From positions 64,501 to 128,500 of the forward strand of contig LSRY02000008.1 in NCBI GenBank assembly GCA_001643675.2: a stretch of DNA of 64,000 nt. Reading direction: 5' to 3'. The translations under genes and the position numbers were made by a program. The notes under the pieces are model-generated. The model was not told the DNA's origin. It ran no database searches and saw only the letters and a list, made by a program, of their open reading frames with translations. Positions 44,129 through 55,786 of this stretch are shown one piece after another. The stretch comes from Monocercomonoides exilis. Its lineage: Eukaryota > Preaxostyla > Oxymonadida > Polymastigidae. Positions within the stretch are counted from its first letter, which is position 1, and every line of letters starts with the position of its first letter.

Positions 44129-45445
44129 TGAAAAATATATTTATCTTTCCATTAAATTTTTGAAAAAATTATTATTCATGTCAAAAATTTCACAGTCCCT
44201 ATTTAAATTTTAGAAAAATAATTTTTTGTTTTTTTTTTGTTCATAAACAAGTTTCGGTTCAAAACATACAACATCCTCATGCTTTGTTTGATATTTCCAA
44301 TGAATCTATTCCAAAAAATATCAAAAACTTACATGATCATATTGTTCCTTTTTGCCAAGAGCTTCAAATAAAACCTTTCAAATATGAAAAAAAAAATAAC
44401 GACTCAATTCTGAAGATGAAATATATTTTATGGGATAAAAACAATCATCCGTTTTGAAACTTTCCACATCAACGAAAACAATTCGTTCTTCAAATTTGGA
44501 AGAAATTCAATTTAAAACATGCATTTTGCATGCATTTTTTCATTATTTCTTCTTATCAGTTTCAATTAATATGGTTATTCACTTCTCCTTGAAAATTGAA
44601 CATTTTTATAAAAGTGTCAGTTATCTTTTTTATTCAGCAGATTTCACATTGGACTTTTGGAGGAAAAATGCACTGAACGTTATAATATCAACATTTTGAT
44701 ATTCTTTTTCACTCGATCCTCACTTTTTGACTTTTGATCTATCTATTTTCCATTTCACAAATATTTCATGTTGAACAACATAAATAAAGATATTTTTCTT
44801 GCCTTTTTTGTTTTCATTATTTTAGATGTTTGAAAATTCAAAATAAAAACAAATGAGAGTGGTGGAAGGAGGGAAGCTTGATCAAAGAGATCAAAGCTGA
44901 CATTACATAAAATGTTTTTAATAAAAAAATGATTTTTTCTCATCAAGAAATGATTTGAAATAAGAATGAAATTCAATTTTCAAATGAAAATTGTATAAAC
45001 TATCATCCTTACCCAAGTGTGTGGGTTTATACAAATGTGCTTGCTAACAACATGACTATGAGATTTCATCATTGAAAAAAGATTTGAAATCTTTATTAAA
45101 ATGTTTTTGAAAAACAAAAATTTTCAATTTCCTATAATTTCCATTCATTTGAACACAATTTGATTTTCAAGGATATTGCAGAATTGTGACGAAAATTTAA
45201 AAAAAAGCAAATTTATTCGATTTTCAAAAATCTGTAATAAAAAAGAGATTTCAGCACTAATATTAATAAAAAAAAATATATAAGAAATTCCAACACTTAG
45301 GTATCAATAAAACATCATGAACCTCTCCTTTTCTTTATGAGTGATTCATCATTCGAAGTTGATGTTCTTGTCAATTTAATCTCCAAAATCAAGTAATGCT
45401 GGGTGTGATCGACCAACTCATAATCAATTGCAGAAGCGAGTTTAA
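44129..45445. other. AT-rich stretch between the transposase and the GC-richer gene island
   Basis: Poly-A/T-rich and without a convincing ORF. The missing right end of the transposon should lie in the first part, but I could not recognise it. Confidence 0.5.
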
Positions 45446-46445
45446 ATGATGAATCAACAAGCACAGAACGCATTTAATGCACAGCCTGCTGTGCAGCAAG
45501 GGGAAGGCGCATTTTCAGATCGAATAGTTGCGAAAGGTTTGCCATCCCAGGAGCTTTCGTTGTTTTTTCACAGCAAATGTGTTTAACGTTTGATTAATAA
45601 TTGGGTGTGCTTGCGACCTTCTTTGTGCGTGCGGATGGCCTGGCGCAGGAAGCGGGTGCTGGCAGCTGTCGTACATCTTGCTGCTGCTGGGGGTGCTGTT
45701 CACGGTCGGGACGGTGCTGATAACCGTTTTGCTGGGGGTTGCGTTTCTGGGGGTGTTTCTTGCGTTTGCGATTGTGTCGCTGGTGTTTGCACTGGTGCTG
45801 ATGTGCCAGGACAAGCAGGCTGTGCTTGTGGCAGACTTCCGGGAGCAGGTGCTGAGGATTGAGCAGCGGAGGACGTGTCTGCACAGCTGCTGCTGCTGCT
45901 GCTGCGGAGTGCGGAAGACGCGGCAGCAGCAGCTGCGGTTCGAGGAGATGTGCGGGGTGTTTGCATACCCGGTGTGCTGCTCGATGGGGCTGCGGGTGGT
46001 GAAGAAGAGCGGGGTGTTTGTTTCTGTGATGTCGACATTCTCGGCAGACGATGTGGAAAGGCTGAGCGGTGCGGTCAACGACTTTATCGCGCGCACTCGG
46101 CCGGGGGATGTGCAAGTGGCGGCGCAGTTCCACCAGATGGACCTGCTGATGCGGCGGGGGAACAGGGGAGGGGTGAACTATGGATCGCGGAGAGCTCTCC
46201 GCTCAGCCATGTTCCCGAACCAGGCGCCAGGATATGCACCAGGATACGCACAGGGATATACACCGGGATATGCGCCAGGGTACACGACTGGCGGGGCAGT
46301 TGTGCAGAACGTGTCTGCAGCATATCCAGCTGAGCCGGTGGCCAACATTGCATATTCGCCGCCAGCAATGCCAGAAGCTGGAGAGCTGGGCAAAGAGGCG
46401 CCTGCCCAGCCAACAAGCAACGAGCCGCCTCTGGTGCTGCCCTGA
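45446..46445 (+). CDS. Two-helix membrane protein with a PGY-repeat tail (304 aa, two exons)
   Basis: Proposed exons are 45446-45580 and 45666-46445, with an 85-nt intron (GTTTAA...GGCAG) that keeps the frame. Exon 1 begins MMNQQAQNAFNAQPAVQQGE. The junction gives FFHSKC-LSYILLLLG, leading into two adjacent hydrophobic helices (LLLLGVLFTVGTVLITVLLG, then VFLAFAIVSLVFALVLMC), which suggests a hairpin membrane anchor. A six-Cys run (encoded by TGC repeats) follows and could be palmitoylated. The C-terminal tail has five to six PGYxPGY units, a pattern found in membrane-associated proteins such as annexin A7. It ends in TGA. The family is not recognised; the splice site is my inference. Confidence 0.6.
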
Positions 46446-46758
46446 ATGCTCAAAGAGATTTCCTTTGTTTTATTGTTATTATTTTGCGTAGCGCACTTGT
46501 GACTACTAGTTTTGCGTTTTTGTGTTTTTCACGTTTTCGTGTTTGTCACATGTTTGATTTGTTTGTTGTCATTTCATTTATAAAAATGTTTTCATGCTTT
46601 TGTGTTGATGACGTTTTGAGAAACAAGCGGAAAGTGAGAGAAATGCCTTTGTTATTTTATTTTATTTTTTATTCTTGACTTTTTTTTTCATTTTTGTGGT
46701 GTGATTTTTTGATGGGAATTGGGAGAGAAAGAGAAAAGTATGGGGCAGAGAAGCAGAA

Positions 46759-47516
46759 ATGAAGCTGCAGCGGCTGATAGATTACGTGTTCGTTTTGTTC
46801 TTCGGGGTCAACCTGTTTTTTGTATGTTTTTGAGTGTGTTTGGGCCTGCGGGCCGATGAGCTTAACCTGTGTTTGGCGCAGATAACATATATTGTTGATT
46901 TCGAGCAGATTGCGATCAGAGACCCGTCGAACTTCGAGTACCCGCGGTGGCCTCCGAAGCGCTTGGTAGGTGTGGGTGCTTTGTTTTTTTCGGTGGTTAT
47001 GCAGTTCATTGTGATGTTTTGCGGGCTTTTTAAAACACATGCTGGGAAACTGGATGGGGGCGGCGCTGGGCAGACCTTGTGCACTGGTACGGGAAGAACT
47101 TTGACCCTCTGCTGATTGCGCGCCCGCCGTTCTGGATGACGACTATATGGGTGGATGCGCTGTTTTTCGGTCCGTTTTATGTTTTTGCGATATACGCGTT
47201 TGTGCGGAAGCGGGCGTGGATCCGGGATGTGAGCATCGTGTGGTCAAGCGCGCTGATCATCAACGTGCTGTGCATCCTGAGCGAGGAGGTGTATGGGGTG
47301 CACAGGCCGGAGAACTTGAGACTTGTGATTCTGCTGAACATGCCGTGGCTGGTGATGCCGGCGCTGAACCTGGTGCGGATGCTGCCGCGAAAGGACCCGT
47401 GGAAGGGAAGGAGCAGGAAGGCGAAAAGCGCGTCGTCGGTGCAGCCACAGGCGGAGCCGAAGGCAAAAGCGCAAACAGGCAAAAAGGGGAAAAGCAAGGC
47501 AAAGAAGCAGAACTGA
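46759..47516 (+). CDS. TMEM97: TMEM97 / EXPERA-domain membrane protein (197 aa, three exons)
   Basis: Exons 46759-46821, 46882-46969 and 47074-47516, with introns of 60 and 104 nt (GTATGT...GCGCAG and GTGTGG...GGGCAG), give one frame of 198 codons. Family knowledge: TMEM97 (sigma-2 receptor) is an ER/lysosomal four-helix EXPERA protein that binds sterols and NPC1. The match is clear in order: FVLFFGVNLFF-ITYIVDFEQ for helix 1 with its conserved Asp, HWYGKNFDPLL for the conserved KWYxxxFxDPLL motif, the WVDALFFGPFYVFAIYAF helix, WIRDVSIVWSSA, and LLNMPWLVMPALNLVRML for the last helix. The length is close to the human 176 aa plus a Lys-rich tail (KGKSKAKKQN), compatible with ER retention. The next gene starts 118 bp downstream. 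Confidence 0.85.
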
Positions 47517-47634
47517 GGGGCAGGACAGCGGCGGCAGTGGAGGTGTGTGCCGTGTGAGTGTTTTGTGTTTTTGTGCCCAATTCACCAAAGAAAACAAAGA
47601 ACAAGAAAGTGATTTTCCCTTTATTAAAAAACGA

Positions 47635-50391
47635 ATGGCAAATAATGAAAAAGGGCTGTCTGGGCCAGACGAAGTGATTTGGGGTGCTGAGTCCGGGCCC
47701 AACAAAAAGGAAAAGAAAAGTACAACGTCGACAGGTGAATTGGCCGAGGCAGCCTGCTTCGGGGCAGAAGCAAAAATGTGTTTTGAGTATTTGGAGGTGG
47801 AGAGGTGGCTGGTGGAGATGCAAAGGATGCAGCTGGAGAGGCAGCACAGGGAAGAAATGGAAGCGCTGGAGCAGCGCTACGAGGCGAGAAAGGCATTGCT
47901 GGAGCAGGAGTGGGCAGAAAAGATATCCGAATTTGAAAAAGAGTCGCGAGAAGTGCTGGAGGCGATTGATGTGTGTGCCAAAAGCAAAATATTTGCATCC
48001 TTCTTCTTTTTTGTATTTTGTGTGTGGGTGCACTGTCTGCTTTGTTTGTCATGTTGTTTTTCTTCTTCTTTTGTTTTATTCATAATTCAAATGCCAATCC
48101 GTTTGCTTGCATGCTTGTGCCTGCGAATTGATTTTTAATATCCAGGCCCACGAGCAAATGGATGCAAGCGGGAAGCGTGGGGAAGAAGAGGAAGAAGAGC
48201 TGGCGGTGGAAGAGGCGGTGCAAAAGCGAACAAGTGCGTTTCATTTTGTCTCATTTTCTGCAACGAATGAATTTCTCTTGCTGTAAATGTTTTGTTCGAT
48301 TTGGCTGCGTGTGTGGGGCGCATTTGGGATGGCGACTTTTTCGTGGGCGGATATTGACTGCTGGCTTTGCTGCTGCTGTTTTGCTTTGCGACTGATGACT
48401 CCAACTGGAAATAAGAAGGTTTGCTCAATCTTTTTATTTTTTTTTTTTTTTCGTTTCCAACACAACTACCATTCTTTAACGCTGCTTTTGGAATCTGACG
48501 CGGATTGGGTGCATTTGCAATTGCAGTGTGGCTGGAGGCGCGGAGCCTGCCAGTGAGTGGCGTGTTTGAGCCACTCTTATTTTTCGATGTGTTTTTTGGA
48601 CTGCCGACAAGCAGAGGCGCTGAAATTCTGGTTTCGATGCTGCGGCGGCTGGCAGAGCAGATCAGCGGAATGAGTGCGTCAGCAGCGCGGGGGGTTGTGG
48701 TGCCGTCTGTTCTGCACCATTTCGGGTGGATTCTGCGGAGATGCACAGCTGCGCAGCCGGCAGAGCTGATCTGCGGGGTGGTGGCGAAGGTGTTTGGAGA
48801 GGATGGGGAGGAGGAGGAAGAAGGAGAAGAAGAAAAGGGCTTTGACGAAGGCGATGGCAGCAGCAAAAGAGGCGATGAAAAAGTGCTTGTTGTTGCAGAC
48901 GAGATGTGTTGTGCCAGCAAAAAGGAAGAGCAGAGCAGCCATTATTCTGACACTCACGTCCAGCATTCTGCTTTGTCGGAGCATTGGCCTGTGCCGCTGT
49001 CTGTGTACCGCACACTTGGGCGCTCGCTTCTTCTGCTGATCAGAACACACGCAGGTGGCTGCTCTGAAGAAGGCAGAAGTGAAGATGGAAGAGAGGCAGA
49101 GAGAAAGGACGAGGGAGATGAGCCAACTTCGCAGCCATCATTGTCTTCGTTGAACATGTACGAGGCGCTGACAGCATTGGACGCGCTATTGAGTGCGAAG
49201 ATTGGAGTTGGGAAAGAGAACAAGGAGCAAGCAGAGGGGCAGGGGCTGTGGAGCGGGGTGTCTGTGTTTGTGTGGGACGGGCTGTATGAGACTGTGCTGC
49301 CGCTTGTGCTGCACCGGGAGGAGGATGTGAGCTGGCTGGCGCTGCGGATGGTGTACGACTGGGCAGACCGACAAAAGAGACGGCTGGAGCTTGTGACGAC
49401 AGCAGACATTGCAGAGTGGAGCGATGAGGAAGTTGCAGAGGGAGAAGAAGAAGAAGAAGAAGAAGAAGAGGAAAATGAAGCAAGGGATGAAGAAAAACAA
49501 AGGAGAACAGGCGAAAGCAGCAAGGAGACAGCCTTTTCAACTGCTTCAACTTGCAGTAACACTGTTTGTGGAACCGATGAAAACCACGTAAGAACAACAA
49601 CAATTCAGAGCAGTGCCAGCTTATCGGCTGCCTCGTGTCCTTCAGCCATTCATGCACAACAAGAGGTCGAGTGCGAAAACCTGTTTGCCCACAGCGCAAC
49701 AGCAGAGAATGAGCTGAGCAAGGGATGCGATGCCAGAAGGCGCGACTGCTGTGGCAGACAGAAAAGGGCAGGGCGCGCTGAGAGGCAGCGGAGGGGGCAC
49801 TGCCATCTGCCGTTTGTTGTGGCAGCAGGCGGGGTGGATGTGCTCATGGAGCATTTCGAGAGAGCAGAGGACAAGACGGAAAAGACGTGTGCTGGGTGCG
49901 TTGTGTGTCTGCTGTTTGACGAGCTGCCTCTTCCGCGCAGCTGCACATGCGTCGTGTGGCATTTGTGCAGCCAGCTGGAGGGGAACAGGAAGGGCAGGAA
50001 AGGAGGGGCAGAAGACGAAGAGGAATCGGAGAACGTAGAGGAAGAAGGCAGCAGAACATCAACGCTGTGCGAGATTCTGGATGCGCTGTGCTATGTGTGT
50101 GGGGCAGCAGAGAACCATGTGTATCTGCTGAAGAGCGGGGTGCATGTTGCGTGTGCTGCGCTGATGGTGCACCGATCGGCGTTTGTGGCGTCGCTGGCGC
50201 TGAAGGTGCTGGGGGTGCTGTTTGTGCGGGGAGGAGAGCGGACGCGGCGGTGCGTGTGCTGTGCGGTGGAGAGGAAGAAGCTGGTGGAGATTGTGCGCTC
50301 GAGCACAGAAGGGTTTCTGGCGACTGATGCGCGGCGGCTGCTCACTCTCCTGGACCTTCACGTGCAGACACGCCTTGGAAGAGGCAGATGA
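47635..50391 (+). CDS. Alpha-solenoid (ARM-like) protein with N-terminal coiled coil (762 aa, three exons)
   Basis: Exons 47635-47970, 48146-48233 and 48527-50391 join in frame to exactly 763 codons. The introns are 175 nt (GTGTGT...TCCAG) and 293 nt (GTGCGT...TGCAG). An N-terminal coiled coil (WLVEMQRMQLERQHREEMEA, residues about 65-110) is followed by a long helical part with armadillo-like pieces (LICGVVAKVFGED, MYEALTALDALLSAK, VSWLALRMVYDWADRQKRRL, LCEILDALCYVCGAAENHVY, ALMVHRSAFVASLALKVLGV). Two acidic low-complexity insertions (near residues 250 and 460) interrupt it. It ends in TGA. I infer a scaffold or binding role. No specific family is recognised; HSPBP1-like ARM proteins are a possibility I cannot test. 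Confidence 0.65.
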
Positions 50392-50706
50392 AACACATGC
50401 AGGAATTCGTCTCCACTGAAGGACTCGCTTCCCGCGCTTCGTGGTGAGCTTTTGGCTCAAGTGATTGTTCGACAAAATGATTCTTTTGCTGTTTGTGCAT
50501 TCTGATTGAGCTTGCTATTTTTCATTTCTTTTTGCTTTTTTGGTGTTGATGCGTTTGTTGCTTCATTGCGTGACATTTGCATTTATTTGTCCTGCGAATT
50601 ATTCATTTTTATTGTTTTCTATGGAAACCTTTATTAAATTATTGCTCTTCCGATTTTCATTTTCTTCTTCTTTTTTTCCTTAGTTTAGCTTCACTTCCCT
50701 CCGCAA

Positions 50707-51300
50707 ATGGACAGATGGATTACACTTACAGAGCAGGAGCGCATCAAAGGTAGTTGATTTTTGTTCTGCCGTTCAGCACTTTTAACTTTTTATTTTGGAT
50801 TCTTTATCTTTTTGCGTTGGACACAATGTGCCACATTTTTTTGTTATACCTCTAAAGGCCGGATATGCGACTTATGTCTTATTGGCCCGAGCCTCCTCTT
50901 TGAGAGCCGGCCGAACAGCGAGCTGTTTGAGAATTACACGCTTGTGGATGCAAATGATGCCTGCGACAGAAAAACAGCCAATACCACCATTTCTTCCACA
51001 GGCATTTGTGGCAAAGGCTTGCCCCATTTGAAGACATCAGCATCAGCCAGCGCAGCTGGAGATTGTTCGTCTCCGCTATTTTCGAGCAGAATCAGCCCAG
51101 AACGGCCAAACGGTGAGAACGAGCTTCTTCGCAGAGAGTCCCCCGCAGAGAAAAGCACAGACGACGAGGAGGGGGAAATAGAAGAGTCGGAGCTTGCAGA
51201 AATAGAAGAGGCGTTTTTCAAGATGCTTGACGAGATTCCAGCTGAGGCCAGAGCAGGCGAGGATGATTCGAAGGATAAGGAGGAGCCGAGCAAGGGCTGA
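50707..51300 (+). CDS. Small acidic protein of unknown function (161 aa, two exons)
   Basis: Exons 50707-50749 and 50858-51300, with a 108-nt intron (GTAGTT...TAAAG), give 162 codons in frame. The protein starts MDRWITLTEQERIK and continues GRICDLCLIGPSLLFESRPN (one C-x-x-C). Then comes a Ser/Thr-rich linker and an acidic helix ESELAEIEEAFFKMLDEIPA near the C terminus. It ends in TGA and is convergent with the gene ending at 51637. No domain recognised. Confidence 0.6.
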
Positions 51301-51636
51301 TTGGAGGTGCAATTGTTTTGCCTGCCAACTGCTCGCTGCACTCGCCAAGCACCGCTGCGATACCTGGCTGAAAGCAAGTTTTATGTCAAAATGCACTTTG
51401 AGAAATCGAATTGTTTGTTTGTGCCAAATGTGCAGCTTTTCTTTTTTGAATTGCTTTTTCTTCACAAAGGCAACAGCAAACACAGCATTTGTGCTCGACT
51501 CTAAAGATTTCTCTTTTGTTTGAAGGGGAAAAATAAAAAAAAAGAAAATAAAAGAAATAAAAAGTGAAAAGTGCAACATGAAGGCAAATCAAGAGAACAG
51601 CATTGGCTCAAATGCTTCTCAAAACAACAAAAAAAG

Positions 51637-53395
51637 TCAAAGGCAGCCCAGCAGCCTGTGCAAGGTCAGCGCCTTCATCCGATCTTCCCTGCACTTCGAA
51701 TGCACCAGCGACAGCTCTCCGTCAGCCATCCCTTCCTCTTCTGCTCTTTTCACCATATCCACAATGGCAAGCCTCTTCTTTTTTCCTGCCTCCTTCTCTG
51801 TTTGCTTCTTCATGCGCTCCAAAAAGCAAACGTTCCCAATCAATTCAAGCGGTGCAGCAGCAACAAAATCTGCAATGTCATTGCGGTCCAGCAGTTCAGC
51901 CAGGAGCACCAGCAAGATTTCAAAGAAAGCGAAGCAACCCAATGCACCACTGGCCGGAATCATTGAACAAGAAGCATCGCCTTCGCATCGAACATGGATC
52001 GCTTTCGTCACACCCAGCTGCTCCAAGGGACAGCGCAAGACACAGCGCGCCAGAAAATGTGCAACATCGCATTTTGTTTCCATCTTCAGCTGGTTCGAAA
52101 ACAGGATGCGTGCAAAATACTCAGACACCTTCGTTTCCTCCATAAAGCGGATGAAGCTCAGCTCATCTTCTTTGGAACTTGCTCTGTCTGCCTGACCGTT
52201 GCCCGGCTGCGTGTGCAAGAAGCCCTCTGTCATCTCCACTAGCTTTCCCACAGTTCGGTCCCTCACATCGCTTCTTTTGAGAGCATGCCCTTCCTCCTCC
52301 TTCTCTTCTTCCTCCTCCTCCAACATCCACTTCTTCACGCGCCTCACCTTCTTTTTCTTTCTTTTGAAAACTTTCTTCTCAAAAAACTCTCCTTTCTCAA
52401 ACATCTCCTCCAGCTGCCCCATCGCTTCCCCAACCCCAACCATTTTGTTCTTCAAAAGCACGCCCACCAGCTCCAGCCCAGCTCCCACAAACGCCCCCTT
52501 TGCACTCAGCAGCGCAGACGGGAGAAGCTTCTCCACCTCGTATTTCTTTATTCGCTGTGCATTTGCTGCTCCCATCCCAGTCCATCACACCATTCCCCCA
52601 TTCGGCACCGCAACCAATTCATTCGGGCAGTCCAGTCGCACAAGCAGCAAAAAAGACAAAAGCATCGCTTTCACAAATAAACGCAAAGCAAACAAAAGCC
52701 AAAGGCAAACATCCGTTTTCCATCAGGCATTTCAGCCCCAGCATCGCCCGAGCCCCAGCATCCTCCATCAGCTCGTCTCGCCCCACCCCAACAACAGCAA
52801 TCAGGTCCGGCACAATCAGCGACAAGACATCGTCCGCTAGCTCTTCTGCTCTGCGCACAAATGCCAACGCCATCGAGTCATAATAGTTCATTTCCCTGGG
52901 CGCTTCCTTATCAGTCCTCAGTCTCATCAAACGACATGCAAATTCTTCCTTATATTCTGGATAAAGCCCAAACTTCCCTTGGTGCATTGCCTCTTCCATC
53001 CTCGAGCAAAACAGCGCCAACACCTTTGCAGCCATAACAGACTTCTTTTTGTCCAGAGGTTGGTGCTGAAATAGCATTTCATTAAACACATCTTCTGAAC
53101 TTTCTTCGCTCCAAAATTTGAATCTGCTTCCCTTTATCATCCTGTATATGCTTTTCATCTGGCCTATCAGCGTACACCAGCTGTCACGGTCCACGCTGTC
53201 CGATGCTTCGCGAATCTCGTCTTTCAGAATCATTCAAAAATGAAAGCCTTTGAAACACTAAAAAATCAGCAAAAGCACACATAACAGATAATCATCGTCT
53301 GGGCTCAGCGCGTCACTGAGCTCGGTGTCTGATGTCTTTTCGTAGTCAGTCACAAGCACATCTTCTTCCGATGTTTCTGATTCAGCGTCTTGCAT
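51637..53395 (-). CDS. Alpha-helical (ARM-like) protein of unknown function (517 aa, three exons)
   Basis: The exons on the complement, 53395-53281, 53220-52711 and 52565-51637, join in frame to 518 codons. Introns are 60 nt (GTGTGC...AAAG) and 145 nt (GTTTGC...GCAG). An acidic N terminus (ETSEEDVLVTDYEKTSD) precedes a helical domain (VMAAKVLALFCSRMEEAMHQ, DSMALAFVRRAEELADDVLS). After that come solenoid-like helices, a Lys-rich plus Glu-rich linker (KKVFKRKKKKVRRVKKW, possible nuclear localisation signal) and more helices (FARILFSNQLKMETKCDVAH, FFEILLVLLAELLDRNDIAD). It ends in TGA. IFRD- or Mo25-like folds came to mind, but I cannot support either. Confidence 0.65.
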
Positions 53396-53784
53396 TTCAC
53401 TCCAGCTTTATAAAAGGCAATTGCGCAAAATGTGGCTTTTACAAGGAAATTTCTTAACACTCGCTGCAACAAGGGATTTCCAGCGAATAGAACGAAAAAG
53501 AAAAATGAAGCAAATATATTTCCTTATGGCATATCTGATCAAATTAATATTTGTTAAAAAAATTCTCCGGAATAATAATTCAATGTGTTAATGCATATTG
53601 AAATTTGATTGGTAAATGTCACATTTGGTGTGACCCTAGATGATGAAAATGAAAAAGTTTATTATGTCCACACAAATTTTCCACTTATTTAAAAAACGAA
53701 AAATCTAAAAATAACATTATCAGCTGAGAAACAAATTTCATTGCATAAAGAGAGAAAACCCATCTGTAAAGCGTAGCTTTGCGA

Positions 53785-53920
53785 AATTCATTTCCAAATG
53801 AATGAATATTCAGGCTGTTCTTCTGGATAATTGACAGATGAAACTTTCTCTTGATGATAATAGAACGAATCTCCCTCTTCCGAAAGAGATCCCTTGAAAT
53901 TGAGAAAATAAAATTGAGAG

Positions 53921-53955
<35 letters not shown>

Positions 53956-53956
53956 A

Positions 53957-54000
<44 letters not shown>

Positions 54001-55451
54001 AAATGAATCATAAAAATTAACACAAATATTATTATTTAAAAATTCTCCCGAATAACTTCATTTTAATTTTCTCGCAATGAAAAATGATTTTCGGCAAAGC
54101 ATACAATGACATTTATTTCATTCGATTTGAACACAACTTCATTGACGAATTTCCCATCAACAAAGACGCTCATTCGATGAGGAAGTTGTTCAAAATCAAG
54201 ATAGACAGAAATTTCTGCTGAAGTGTGAATCATTGATTTGATTGACTCACTCGAATGAGATTCACTCGATGAAAAGGAGGACGGGGATGATGCTGATGAT
54301 TCTTTGGCAAATGAAAGCGGTGGCTGCTCCATCAAATCATTTTGGATTGATGAATACGAATGTGACGGTAATGATGATTTTGAAGATGATTCAACTGCTT
54401 CTGCTTCTGCTTCTGCTTCTGCTTCTGCTTCTGTTGATGGAGTTATTTGTGAAATAAATCTGTAAGTTAGATCCTTTTTCAAGTAATTTCCAGAAAAATA
54501 TTTCATTCTGCATCACATCGAAAATAAATAGTGAAAAAAAAAATCAAAATAAATAGCAGTATCAACAACAAAAAATATAATAAATACCTTTCATAATCAA
54601 AAACTATACATGATCCAAATTCATTGCAAATTCCAATATCTAAATATTTTTGTTAATCAGTAAGATCACCATCAAAAAACATTAATTTGAGAAATAAACT
54701 CAAGGAAAAAATAAAAATTAAAATTAAAAAAAAGAAAGAAAAAATAAAAAAATAAAAATAAAATAAAATAAAAAATAAAATAAAAAATCCTCACCAAGAT
54801 GTCCTGATGTGGTGTGCAAAATGTGAATATTTCTTCAGGATAATCAATTTTGACTTTAAATTTGCTTGATTGAAAGAAAAAACAGCACACATCATCCAAA
54901 TGCCCTTGAAACAATAAACATTTAAAATAATTCATTCAAAAATAACTGACAAACTTCTGTCATGCAATTCAACATTTTAAAAAACATTTTTTCTGAAGGA
55001 GATTTTTTCACAATTGTGTGTTCAAAAAGATTCCAACTTGAAATATCATCAAAACATATCCACTTTTCATCCAAACGTCCTTTGTTATCATAATTGTAAA
55101 TAAACTCATAAAATAATAATTTAATTGGAACAAATTATTCATTCACACTTTCTTTTTTTTCATGGATATCATTTTCGTATTCTTCTTCCAAATCGTTTTC
55201 AACGAGTTTCTTTTCACGTAACAATTTTTGAATGGCAGCGTATTTTATTTTGTTTTGCTGATGGATGACATTAGCTTCAAGTTTCCTTTGCTTTATCATT
55301 TTTTCATTAGTTCGAAGTTCTTGTTCAATGGATCTTGCACTATCAGATTTATATTTTTGAGAAAACTCGTTGGATAACTGAAAATTGTCTTCACCAAAAC
55401 ATTGCATTTCAAGGGACTTTATGTTTTTGAAATGTACTTTTTTATCAAAGT
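53785..55451 (-). CDS. SPRY-like protein with N-terminal coiled coil (multi-exon, model approximate)
   Basis: Coding-like exons on the complement in order: 55451-55147 (coiled coil, ARSIEQELRTNEKMIKQRKL), 55104-54951 (DEKWICFDDISSWNLFEHTI), 54904-54795 (KFKVKIDYPEEIFTFCTPHQ), about 54639-54589 (IGICNEFGSCIVFDYER), 54505-54063 and about 53890-53785. The fifth carries the SPRY core: SAEISVYLDFEQLPHRMSVF, VDGKFVNEVVF and NVIVCFAENHFSL, matching the LDFxxxxxxFFVNGK pattern of SPRY domains. A (GCTTCT)n stretch encodes (Glu-Ala)n, and a Ser-rich loop is inserted before the core. One junction (54795 to 54639) does not keep the frame, so a splice site is misplaced or the gene is damaged. The start exon is not found. 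Confidence 0.5.
53916..53998. repeat. GAAA and GA microsatellite
   Basis: (GAAA)n followed by an uninterrupted (GA)n of about 40 bases on the plus strand. It probably lies in the last intron of the SPRY-like gene, because a coding-like exon (EEGDSFYYHQEKVSSVNYPE, minus strand, about 53885-53800) follows it. Confidence 0.9.
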
Positions 55452-55786
55452 CTAATATTTTAATATGGGTTAAATATATTCACAAAAAAGAAGAAAACAT
55501 TTTTTGGCTTTTTAATTTTCACTTTCAAATGTCTTAACGCATCCAACATAAACAAAAGAATTGATTTCTTTTTAAAAATAGAAAGAATAAAAAATACAAT
55601 ATTCTTTTAAACACAAAACTGTTATAACTCTGGGCATCAAGATATAAAATGCATATATCTTCGGGGAATTTTGACATCAACTCATTTTCACATCTTTGAA
55701 TAGTAAATTTGAAAAGTAGTACATGTATATCCGGTTTCTCAACTTTTTATTTGGAAAAATTGATAACGGATATATATATTTTTTTT

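Noticed and set aside
43011-44230. Terminal inverted repeats for the Merlin element (A/T-rich partial match around 43010-43050 and 44160-44200)
   Set aside because: The match is low-complexity and imperfect, with no target-site duplication. I cannot separate it from chance in AT-rich sequence.
51637-53395. Assignment of the 517-aa protein to IFRD or Mo25
   Set aside because: Only general helical-repeat character and one weak local resemblance were seen; the order of motifs does not fit either family.
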